This document shows positions 51,925 through 59,948 of a stretch of DNA of 64,000 bases, in pieces. The DNA comes from Oligoflexia bacterium (GTDB lineage Bacteria; Bdellovibrionota_G; JALEGL01). The notes beneath the pieces were generated by a model, which was not told the DNA's origin, ran no database searches, and saw only the letters and a program-made list of their open reading frames with translations. The position numbers were made by a program, and so were the translations under genes. The first letter of the stretch is position 1. Each line of letters starts with the position of its first letter. The stretch is from contig DAOLES010000001.1 in assembly GCA_035326705.1 (NCBI GenBank), positions 614,261 to 678,260 of the forward strand, read 5' to 3'.

Positions 51925-53999
51925 TACCCCACCAATCCCAACAATGTGAGTAGGGAGTCTAAAGCTTTGATCCCGACAAACGGAACAACAAACCCTCCCA
52001 CACCATAAAGCATCATATTTCGACGAAGAACCTTCGAGGAGCTTTCAGGACGATATCTAATTCCCTTGAGAGCAAGTGGAATCAGTAAAACGATCACAAT
52101 CGCATTAAAGATGACTGCACTCAAGATCGCGCTCTGTGGAGAATGAAGACCCATTACGTTTAAAGAAGAAAGAGGTCCTGAATAACCAGGTTGAGCTGCA
52201 TACAAGCTGCCTAACATGGCTGGAAGAATGGCAAAATATTTCGCAACGTCATTGGAGATACTAAATGTTGTCAACGCACCACGTGTCATCAACAATTGCT
52301 TTCCGGTTTTGACCACTTCAATCAATTTCGTTGGATTGCTATCAAGATCCACCATATTTCCAGCTTCACGAGCCGCCTGTGTCCCAGTGTTCATCGCAAC
52401 CCCAACATCCGCCTGTGCTAACGCAGGAGCATCATTGGTGCCATCTCCCGTCATAGCAACTAGATGACCTTTGGCTTGATCATCGCGAATTCGCTGAAGT
52501 TTTATTTCCGGCGTGGCTTCTGCAATAAAATCATCGACACCAGCTTCAGCTGCAATCGATGCAGCCGTTAGAGGATTGTCTCCCGTAATCATCACCGTCA
52601 TAATTCCCATTTTGCGAAGCTCGGCAAAACGTTCACGTATACCGCCTTTAACGATATCCTTTAAATAAACGATCCCTAGTGTTTTCTTGCCATCACATAC
52701 AACAAGCGGTGTCCCCCCTTTTTTGCTGACTTGTTCAGCTTGCTTGACCAAGGTTTCAGGAACCTGGGCACCTTCTGCTTGAAGATAAGACACCATAGCA
52801 TCAACTGCACCTTTGCGAATTTTGCGTGTTTCCTTAGAGTTTTTATCAACTAAGTCCACGCCACTCATCCGCGTTTGTGCAGAAAAAGGAACAAAGTGGG
52901 TTTCAAGCATCCTAATATTTTGAGCACGTAGAGAAAAACATTTTTTTGCCAAAACAACAATGGACCGCCCTTCAGGCGTTTCATCCGATAGGGAAGCCAA
53001 TTGAGCCGCCTCGGCCAGTTCCTTTTCTTCTACTTGATCCGCAGGGATAAATTGGGTCGCCATACGATTACCCAAGGTAATCGTGCCGGTTTTATCCATC
53101 AGAAGCACATTAATATCACCGGCAGCTTCAACCGCACGACCACTTTTGGCTATAACGTTTTTCCGAATCAAACGATCCATCCCTGCAATACCAATGGCAC
53201 TTAAAAGACCTCCAATTGTTGTGGGGATGAGACACACCAAAAGAGACACCAAATTTGGAACAGTGATGATATTGGAAATGTCTTGATGAGAGGCTTGGGC
53301 ACTATAATCGGTCATCAATTTTAGAGTAACGACCGCAAGAATAAAAACCATCGTAATTCCCGATAAAAGCATGCTGAGCGCAACTTCATTTGGTGTTTTT
53401 TGACGTGATGCTGTCTCAATCAATTGAATCATTCGATCCAAAAAGGTGTTGCCGGCAGTAGCTGTAACACGCATAACAATGCGATCACTTAAAACTCTTG
53501 TTCCACCTGTGACTGCACTTCGATCCCCTCCACTTTCGCGAATCACTGGGGCAGATTCACCAGTGATAGCCGATTCGTCAATACTGGCAACCCCTTCAAC
53601 AACTTCCCCATCTGAAGGAATGACATCTCCAGCTTCACATAAAACCAAGTCTCCGTTTTGAAGTTGGGTTGCTTGAACTTTTTCTTCCTTGTCATTGACA
53701 AGCCGTCGTGCCATCACTTCCTTTCGACTACGTCGAAGCGATGCCGCTTGTGCCTTTCCCCGACTTTCAGCAAGTGCTTCTGCAAAATTTGCAAATAACA
53801 CCGTAAACCAAAGCCAAAGTGAAATTTGAACTGAAAATCCTGAAAAAGTGGAAAGCAAGGTAAACACTGTTACTATAATTGCACCTACATAGGTCACAAA
53901 CATCACAGGGTTCCGAATCATTTTATGTGGAAGCAGTTTTTTCAAAGCTTCTACAATGGATTCTTGATAAATACTTTGACTTTTAACGTGTAAGTTCAT
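51924..53999 (-). CDS. kdpB: KdpB ATPase subunit of the potassium-transporting complex
   Basis: 691 residues, P1A-type ATPase, inner membrane. Actuator 'DESAITGESAPVIRESGGDR', phosphorylated Asp302 in 'LLMDKTGTITLGNR', 'IPTTIGGLLSAIG' membrane motif, 'VMITGDNPLTAASIAAEAGV' and 'VAMTGDGTNDAPALAQADVG'. All match KdpB. It hydrolyses ATP to drive potassium uptake through KdpA. Two bases separate it from the kdpA stop. Base composition is visibly richer in G+C than the exported genes around the block (for example 29 of 60 at 53041-53100). Confidence 0.96.
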   Translation of the reverse strand: MNLHVKSQSIYQESIVEALKKLLPHKMIRNPVMFVTYVGAIIVTVFTLLSTFSGFSVQISLWLWFTVLFANFAEALAESRGKAQAASLRRSRKEVMARRLVNDKEEKVQATQLQNGDLVLCEAGDVIPSDGEVVEGVASIDESAITGESAPVIRESGGDRSAVTGGTRVLSDRIVMRVTATAGNTFLDRMIQLIETASRQKTPNEVALSMLLSGITMVFILAVVTLKLMTDYSAQASHQDISNIITVPNLVSLLVCLIPTTIGGLLSAIGIAGMDRLIRKNVIAKSGRAVEAAGDINVLLMDKTGTITLGNRMATQFIPADQVEEKELAEAAQLASLSDETPEGRSIVVLAKKCFSLRAQNIRMLETHFVPFSAQTRMSGVDLVDKNSKETRKIRKGAVDAMVSYLQAEGAQVPETLVKQAEQVSKKGGTPLVVCDGKKTLGIVYLKDIVKGGIRERFAELRKMGIMTVMITGDNPLTAASIAAEAGVDDFIAEATPEIKLQRIRDDQAKGHLVAMTGDGTNDAPALAQADVGVAMNTGTQAAREAGNMVDLDSNPTKLIEVVKTGKQLLMTRGALTTFSISNDVAKYFAILPAMLGSLYAAQPGYSGPLSSLNVMGLHSPQSAILSAVIFNAIVIVLLIPLALKGIRYRPESSSKVLRRNMMLYGVGGFVVPFVGIKALDSLLTLLGLVG

Positions 54000-54001
54000 G
54001 A

Positions 54002-55699
54002 TTAAAAAGATCTCCCACTAAGCATTAATAAATGTTCCACAATAGGGCCAAGACACAAGGTAGGAAAAAAGGTTAGTGCCCCTAAGATGATAATAACACT
54101 CACCAATAAAACTGAAAACGTTCCATTTTCAGTTGAGAAAGTTCCAGCAGAAGATGGAATCACCTTTTTTTGGACTAAACTTCCCCCAATGATCAGTGCA
54201 GGAATAATAATGATAAAACGACCTACCAACATCGTAAGCCCCAAACAAATATTGAAAAATGTTGTGTTGGCATTAAGACCTGCAAACGCACTTCCATTGT
54301 TTCCAGCAGCAGAGGCAAAGGCATACAACAATTCCGAAAGACCATGAGGGCCTTGGTTACTTAAGCTCTGCAATGCATTTGGGAAGACGGCAGAAAAACC
54401 CGTACCAAGAAGAATCACCGCGCTTGGGCCGATGATAGCGAAAATCACCATTTGAATCTCTCGTTTTTCAATCTTTTTCCCTAAGTACTCCGGTGTACGT
54501 CCAACCATAAGTCCCGCCAAGAAAACGGTTAAAATCACAAAAAAAATCATTCCACACATGCCAACTCCTACACCACCAAAGATAATCTCTCCTAATAAGA
54601 TCAAAAACATGCTCACTCCACCGGACAGAGGGGATAAGCTGTCATGCATGGCATTTACCGAGCCGTTTGAGGCTGCTGTGGTCGCAACAGACCAAAGTAC
54701 ACTGTTTTCAACACCGAAACGAACTTCTTTCCCTTCCATCGAAGCCTGAAGACCAAGCGTCGGATTATAGGACAATTCACCATATAAGGAGATCGCAAGA
54801 GCTGAAATAAAAATTCCCAACATCACAGTATAAATAATTCGCGCATGTTTTCTGGCTCCGCAAAGATGTCCATACATAAACACAAGCGCAGCCGGGATCA
54901 AGAGAATCCCAAGCAACTCAACAAAATTTGAAAACGGTGTTGGGTTTTCAAATGGATGTGCACTGTTAACACCAAAAAATCCTCCTCCATTTGTACCCAA
55001 TTGTTTAATGGCAATTTGGGATGCTACCGGCCCCAAAGGAATCAATTGCCTCATACCTTCTAAGGAAATCGCCTCAACATAAGGAGTAAAGGTCTGAACA
55101 ACTCCTTGGCTCATCAAAACCACGGCCCATACCAAAGAAAGAGGAAATAAAATATAAATGATCGACTTGACCAAGTCCGACCAAAAGTTACCAATAGTAG
55201 TCATGGATGAACGTGAAATACCTCGACTCAAGGCTACAAGAACAGCCATACCTGTTGCGGCACTCAGAAAGTTTTGCACAGTCAGCCCCACCATTTGAAC
55301 AAAGTAACTTAGGCTAGCTTCCCCAGAATAAGCTTGCCAATTGGTATTTGTTACAAACGAAATCGCCGTATTGAAAGCCAACGGCCAAGACACATTTGGA
55401 AGACCTTGCGGATTGAGTGGCAAGTGACTTTGGGAAATTAGTAAAACAAACAACACGGCAAATCCCAAGGCATTGAAAACCACAACGGCCATACCGTATT
55501 GAAATGCCGTCATTTCTTTTGATGCATCAATCCCAGAAAGCTTGTAAGACAGTTTTTCCGCCCCCCCCAATAAAGGTGTAAGTATTGTTGCTTTGCCCTG
55601 ATAAACCCTTGCAAAGTATTTCCCCAACAGAGGCGCTAGAAACGTAAGGAGTGCGATGTACACAACAATTTGAATTCCAAAAAAATAATTCATACTCAC
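54002..55699 (-). CDS. kdpA: KdpA potassium-binding channel subunit
   Basis: 565 residues, about ten membrane helices, SKT superfamily. The four pore-loop regions are recognisable: 'AFNTAISFVTNTNWQAYSGE', 'IKQLGTNGGGFFGVNSAHPF' (second filter), 'TTAASNGSVNAMHDSLSPL' (third) and 'YAFASAAGNNGSAFAGLNAN' (fourth). It selects potassium and passes it toward KdpB. GAGG lies ahead of its ATG, and kdpF ends four bases upstream. Confidence 0.96.
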   Translation of the reverse strand: MSMNYFFGIQIVVYIALLTFLAPLLGKYFARVYQGKATILTPLLGGAEKLSYKLSGIDASKEMTAFQYGMAVVVFNALGFAVLFVLLISQSHLPLNPQGLPNVSWPLAFNTAISFVTNTNWQAYSGEASLSYFVQMVGLTVQNFLSAATGMAVLVALSRGISRSSMTTIGNFWSDLVKSIIYILFPLSLVWAVVLMSQGVVQTFTPYVEAISLEGMRQLIPLGPVASQIAIKQLGTNGGGFFGVNSAHPFENPTPFSNFVELLGILLIPAALVFMYGHLCGARKHARIIYTVMLGIFISALAISLYGELSYNPTLGLQASMEGKEVRFGVENSVLWSVATTAASNGSVNAMHDSLSPLSGGVSMFLILLGEIIFGGVGVGMCGMIFFVILTVFLAGLMVGRTPEYLGKKIEKREIQMVIFAIIGPSAVILLGTGFSAVFPNALQSLSNQGPHGLSELLYAFASAAGNNGSAFAGLNANTTFFNICLGLTMLVGRFIIIIPALIIGGSLVQKKVIPSSAGTFSTENGTFSVLLVSVIIILGALTFFPTLCLGPIVEHLLMLSGRSF

Positions 55700-55703
55700 T
55701 ACC

Positions 55704-55787
55704 TCAAAATTTCTCAGGGTGAAAAACGGCGTAGACCAAATACAAAATCAACAAGCCTGCAATGAGGCCAAGTAGTTTAAATTCCAT
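55704..55787 (-). CDS. kdpF: KdpF small membrane subunit
   Basis: 27 codons plus stop, just ahead of kdpA: MEFKLLGLIAGLLILYLVYA and a charged end 'FHPEKF'. Length, single helix, 'YLVYAVFHPEKF' ending and position are those of KdpF, the lipid-like stabiliser of the KdpABC complex. It is too short for most automatic gene calls. No close ribosome site is seen; AGGAG lies about 60 bases upstream. Confidence 0.88.
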   Translation of the reverse strand: MEFKLLGLIAGLLILYLVYAVFHPEKF

Positions 55788-55871
55788 TTTGTGAATCTAT
55801 AAAAATCCATATAAAAATGGCATAAAAATTTATAATTTTATAGATCTCCTAATAATTTTCCGTTTTGAACA

Positions 55872-55955
55872 TCACTTCCGGAAATATAAATCGCAAACCC
55901 CATACAAAATGAACGGTAAGTAAGCGATAAGTTGAATCCAAGCTAAATCAGACAT
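55872..55955 (-). CDS. 27-residue membrane peptide in the kdp operon
   Basis: Another 27-codon frame upstream of kdpF: MSDLAWIQLIAYLPFILYGV, then 'CDLYFRK'. It has GAGG five bases before its ATG, a single hydrophobic helix and a basic tail, so it should sit in the inner membrane. It begins seven bases after the stop of the exported 92-residue gene, in the same direction, and kdpF follows after 84 bases. I know no name for it. Position suggests an extra subunit or regulator of Kdp (inference). Confidence 0.6.
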   Translation of the reverse strand: MSDLAWIQLIAYLPFILYGVCDLYFRK

Positions 55956-55962
55956 GACAACC

Positions 55963-56241
55963 TCAATGCCTTGCTCTGCAAGCTCTAAGTTCACGATATG
56001 CCGTAATGAGATTGCGCACCTCCACAGCACAAAAATGGTGATCCGTTACTTTTTCAGTTTTTACCGAACCTTTTATGCATTGATCCAACAGTTTCTCTGC
56101 GTCTTTCTTCATCTGAATGTATTGTTCACACGGATCAATGTATATCCCAGTGGCGTTTACTGGGTATTTAATTGAAAACACACTCAAAACGGTCAACAAT
56201 ATGGTTGTATATCTTTGGACCATAAAAATAAGTTGTATCAA
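55963..56241 (-). CDS. Small exported cysteine protein ahead of the kdp genes
   Basis: 92 residues (or 86 from Met7). Signal peptide 'VQRYTTILLTVLSVFSI' with cleavage near NAT, then about 60 residues with four Cys ('DPCEQY', 'DQCIKG', 'HHFCAVEV', 'LRACRARH') and charged helices. Two disulfides are likely, so a periplasmic location. First gene of the run that continues into the 27-residue peptide and kdpFABCDE. Not recognised; may sense or tune the potassium pump from the periplasm (speculative). Confidence 0.55.
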   Translation of the reverse strand: MIQLIFMVQRYTTILLTVLSVFSIKYPVNATGIYIDPCEQYIQMKKDAEKLLDQCIKGSVKTEKVTDHHFCAVEVRNLITAYRELRACRARH

Positions 56242-56628
56242 GCCGCATATAAAAAAGGCGTAAAATTCGCTCGTCCGCCACGCCGAATCATTATTGGGGC
56301 GTAATTTAACCGATACCTGAAAACCTTAAAGTTCTATTTGTGTGCTGATTTCCATCACTTGATTGGGGGAGGAATCTGAAAATAAACCATTGTTCGCTCT
56401 ACATTGCGTGACATACGTGAAAAAAGTTTTCGGCACAGCAGAATTTTTTGCCGCAAGATTATTAACTTTTGCACTTTATATTGATAGCGCAGTTTTTCTC
56501 TTTGTTGTTTATATGTGATTAAGTAATTCTGAGGACAGAATACAAATTACAATGATATAAATGCAAAAATTTCGGTAGCTGTACCGCGGGAATTACTTGA
56601 TTAGGAATAGATAGTCTATCCCGCAATT
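56242..56628. other. Upstream region of the kdp operon with a degenerate REP-like element
   Basis: 387 bases without a gene. The part next to 56241 should hold the kdp promoter. At 56531-56630 lies a decayed palindrome: GAGGACAGAATAC (56531-56543) and TAGTCTATCCC (56612-56622). The 12-mer TCCCGCAATTTT (56619-56630), which touches the stop codon of the pilin-like gene, recurs exactly at 57832-57843. Confidence 0.45.
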
Positions 56629-57399
56629 TTAATCGTTTTCATTAACAACGATCATTCCAGTTCCTTTAACTTCACCAAGAGCATCAATATACATTCCTCG
56701 TGCATAGATATGTAAGTTTTTAATATCAAAGTATGATTCTGATGGAGATAAGCCAACTCCGCCTCCTTCACACCATACTCCGTCATCGTCGTTATCACCA
56801 TCTAAGTCAGCAATTGCGGTAATCATTAAAGTGTTTGGTAAAGATGCCCCGTATTGATCAACCAATGCTTGGTCTTGACGGGCACGCACTAAAAAGAAAG
56901 TAGGTGTAGGAAAAGTGGTATAGTATTCGGTTCCTCTGAATCGAGTTGGTCCGTTACCTCCGAGATTAAGCAGTTGAGGATGTCCATAAAATGCATCTAA
57001 AGTGCAAACTCTCGTGGATGGATTATAAGAAAAATAATTATTATCATGAAATATGACAAAAGGGCGTTTGATGCTGGGAGGGTAGTCTCTAATTGTATTT
57101 CCATCCAAACTTTTTGTACAGATGCTAACAAATCTTGGACTGGGTCTACACGGCACTTGGCCATGAGTTGAGTCATTGACAAATATTTGGTTTTTTGAAG
57201 CAAAGACATGTTCAGCATCATAGAAAAAACGAATTGCCAAAGCTCCTTCAGTAGCTCTAGATTTTTGTACGTACTCTAAGTATGCAGGAACAGTGACGGC
57301 TGCCAATAAACCGATAATAACCACAGCAATCATAATTTCAACAAGGGTTAATCCCAAACGTAAATATTTTGCTTTATTTATGTAATGGTGGAAAGACAC
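56629..57399 (-). CDS. Type IV pilin / pseudopilin-like protein
   Basis: 256 residues, start GTG at 57399. A 16-residue leader ends in Gly16, followed by the prepilin motif 'LTLVEIMIAVVIIGLLAAV', with Glu at position +5 of the mature protein and a hydrophobic assembly helix. The mature part is longer than a standard major pilin and contains 'ADLDGDNDDDGVWCEGGG', a Dx-Dx-DG-type loop that could bind calcium, and four or more Cys. A minor pilin or type II secretion pseudopilin is equally possible. No pilus assembly genes are adjacent, so this is an isolated copy. The 3' end touches a REP-like repeat. Confidence 0.8.
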   Translation of the reverse strand: MSFHHYINKAKYLRLGLTLVEIMIAVVIIGLLAAVTVPAYLEYVQKSRATEGALAIRFFYDAEHVFASKNQIFVNDSTHGQVPCRPSPRFVSICTKSLDGNTIRDYPPSIKRPFVIFHDNNYFSYNPSTRVCTLDAFYGHPQLLNLGGNGPTRFRGTEYYTTFPTPTFFLVRARQDQALVDQYGASLPNTLMITAIADLDGDNDDDGVWCEGGGVGLSPSESYFDIKNLHIYARGMYIDALGEVKGTGMIVVNEND

Positions 57400-57972
57400 A
57401 GCTTTATGGTACTATAAGTTTAATAATAATGTTAAATTTTTATTAAATTTATATTAAATTTAATTCTGGTAATTCTAGGGACATCTACCGCAATTCTTAA
57501 ATTTATATAATTCAAATTTAGTCTGCTGCCCCCGGAATTAATTAAGTCCAATTTAGTTACCACAAGAAAAGTTTCTTAGAGTATCTACTAAAGTGTGATT
57601 TGCAGAATCTAATGCTTGTTCTCTTTTTTAAAATCTAGAGACAGATTTTTGTATTTTTAATAAAACTTACCACCCTAAACTAGGAATACATATAATGGTT
57701 TAAAAAATATTTAGGCAAATTATATTTTATAAACACTCGACTGATCGGGCTTACGCCCTCAAGCCCTTAGCTTTTCATAAAATATAACTTTCTCTTCGTG
57801 CACCATGATTTTATTAAATGACCATAGAGTGTCCCGCAATTTTCTTAACATAACAGGACACACTATGTTTTCTAATCTCAAAACATACTTTTTTATTAAT
57901 AGTGCATAGAATAACTTGCTATTTCACAAAAATTAAATCCAGTTGGTTGTCTGGTAATTAATACCGTGTCAT
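57400..57972. other. Gene-free region with REP-like repeats
   Basis: 573 bases with no gene. Content: a degenerate palindrome GGGACATCTACCG ... TAGTCTGCTGCCCC (57478-57532); a hairpin GGGC-ttac-GCCC that also reads GGGCTT...AAGCCC (57747-57766); and the REP-like pair at 57823-57909. It is downstream of the MBL-fold gene and upstream of the pilin-like gene. Confidence 0.5.
57823..57909. repeat. REP-like palindromic element 2 (tail-to-head pair)
   Basis: CATAGAGTGTCC (57823-57834), the 3' arm type, is followed after 21 bases by GGACACACTATG (57856-57867), the 5' arm type, and a decayed 3' arm GTGCATAG at 57902-57909. The first two arms pair with each other with one mismatch. This is the order expected where two REP units adjoin (BIME-like). 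Confidence 0.65.
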
Positions 57973-59703
57973 TTAATCACCAAAAGGGTTCAAAGGATTT
58001 ATACCTTGTGCATCCAAGCTATTTTGATAATCAATAATAAACTGACCCGCTCCTTCACCTTCATTGAATTCAAAATAGATATCAATCACATCGTCATTAA
58101 TTGGATCATCAATACCAATTTGGTTGTAGCCTAAAGAAATTATCACCTCTCTAATCTTTTCACAATCAGGGTCAGATCCTCTAAAAATACTTTCATCAAA
58201 CTGTCCTGAATGTATTTGACGAATATGCGCGAGCACTTCTGTGATATGCCCACGACCGCCACACCATTCACTTTTTTCAATGGGCTGGTTAGCATCAAAT
58301 TTTTGCACCCCTCCTCTGTTGGTTCTTAAAATATTGTTTGCAGGAACACCAGCTTCTATAAAACGTTTTGCTGCAAGAAATTGTGGATGATCATGTTCTC
58401 CTCCTACCTGTGCAAATGCATGTCGCTCATCCTGAGGTGTTTCTCCATAAACCAATTCAAGCAATTCAACGGTGTTGCCACCTCTAGTGAAATGATGAGA
58501 GCCAAAAACACCTGTGACCAGGCCTTGAAGGGACTGAGTGGGTTTTGATAAAATATAATTTAAGATGTACTGTTCTGTTGCAATGGGATGGTTAGCCGCA
58601 TAATCATCTAAATGCGCTCCTACAGCATCTGCAAAGTTAACCAAGGTTCTCCCAAAAATTGTAATTGAGGTTGCCAAGCCTAAGGCATTGACTTTTTCAT
58701 TATCTGCTAAATCATCCCATGAACTTAAAGCCTTTGGAAAACCACTGATGATTTCAATACTAGCATAGGGCCCAACTTTTAAAACTTGGCCAATTGGATA
58801 TGGGTACAATCTATTACAGTTATCAATAACTGGTGAGCAATAATCAAAAAAGTTCTGAACCAAGTCATTAGCGCTTTGAGGGGGAATGTATTTAAAATAA
58901 TCGCGTACGGGTTTAAAAATATCATGTTGGATCCAGTTTGGATCTTGCAATAAATGACCAAACTCTATACCTGACATTTTAGATGCAATTTCTTCATAAA
59001 AAATGTGGGCAAAGTCTCGCATACTCCAATCAAACCAAAGACCTAAATCATGTCCCAGCTCCACTTGTTCTTCAAGCGTCAACCATGCTTTGGTAGGAGT
59101 GTTGGATTCATCATTGTATGCTGCATCTACCCAAGATTTAGGTGCTCCAGTTCTTAGCACAACACCAAACGTATAAGTCATATTTGACTTAATGTATCTG
59201 ATTAAATCGTTTTTTGAGCCCCATAACCAATTTAGTTTGCTACGATATTCTTTGTACCATTCAATGGTCAACCGTGTACTTTTTGCTTTTCCAGAATCAT
59301 CTAAGACTGACTCAACATGTTTTCTGAGTTGGTTATTCTTATTATTTTCTTTCATATATTGAAAGGTTAATTCCGCTACTTTTTTAAAAATTCTATCTGC
59401 AAAAACAGTAGCTCCCTTAATGTGGTCTAAATCACCGTGTGTGATTAAAACATAAGGAATTGTGGATCCTTTCGGAATAAAATCCTCTATACTTTCAAGA
59501 CTATCGTTAAACTTACCCGTATCAGTAACCACATACTCAAAACCTTGATTTACTCCCATAGGAATTTTTGCAACGGATGCGGCCCCCGCCCCTACGTCAA
59601 AAACCCTCATATGAAAAAAAGGCTTAGATGCTGCAAAAACCCATTGGCTGTTAAAAAGCAAAGAAAATCCAAGAATAATAGTGCTAAATCTAATATACTT
59701 CAT
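57973..59703 (-). CDS. Exported ComEC-like metallo-beta-lactamase-fold protein
   Basis: 576 residues; signal peptide to about residue 24 (QWVFAA). The mature start 'FHMRVFDVGAGAASVAKIP' with 'YVVTDTGKF' and the metal motif 'VLITHGDLDHIKGA' (H-x-D-x-D-H) follow the beta-lactamase domain of ComEC/Rec2-type proteins. A large helical insertion (about 105-310) separates this from later metal-site candidates 'GVFGSHHFTRGG' and 'VGGEHDHPQF'. Soluble and exported, without the ComEC channel. Members of this group are thought to hydrolyse DNA or other phosphodiesters; a secreted nuclease would suit a predator or scavenger (inference). Transcribed alone. Confidence 0.75.
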   Translation of the reverse strand: MKYIRFSTIILGFSLLFNSQWVFAASKPFFHMRVFDVGAGAASVAKIPMGVNQGFEYVVTDTGKFNDSLESIEDFIPKGSTIPYVLITHGDLDHIKGATVFADRIFKKVAELTFQYMKENNKNNQLRKHVESVLDDSGKAKSTRLTIEWYKEYRSKLNWLWGSKNDLIRYIKSNMTYTFGVVLRTGAPKSWVDAAYNDESNTPTKAWLTLEEQVELGHDLGLWFDWSMRDFAHIFYEEIASKMSGIEFGHLLQDPNWIQHDIFKPVRDYFKYIPPQSANDLVQNFFDYCSPVIDNCNRLYPYPIGQVLKVGPYASIEIISGFPKALSSWDDLADNEKVNALGLATSITIFGRTLVNFADAVGAHLDDYAANHPIATEQYILNYILSKPTQSLQGLVTGVFGSHHFTRGGNTVELLELVYGETPQDERHAFAQVGGEHDHPQFLAAKRFIEAGVPANNILRTNRGGVQKFDANQPIEKSEWCGGRGHITEVLAHIRQIHSGQFDESIFRGSDPDCEKIREVIISLGYNQIGIDDPINDDVIDIYFEFNEGEGAGQFIIDYQNSLDAQGINPLNPFGD

Positions 59704-59948
59704 ATATCCCTTTCAAAACACAAACAAACTCATTCACTGTGTCAACAACTCTAAATAGCGCATAGCGTCTAATAAATCAAAAGAAATTTAGCGGGCTATC
59801 TCATAGAATTTAATCATTAAAAACAATTAGCACTTACGACACTTATAGAAATATTCATCCAAAAATAATTAGATGTTTTTCATATTTATCAGAGTTACTA
59901 TAACTATCTAATAACTACAGTTAGAAAATATAGAAATACGCTTAAAAA

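Noticed and set aside
52216..53661. Long antisense frames over kdpB
   Set aside because: They mirror the codon pattern of the conserved kdpB frame, lack ribosome sites and show no protein family.
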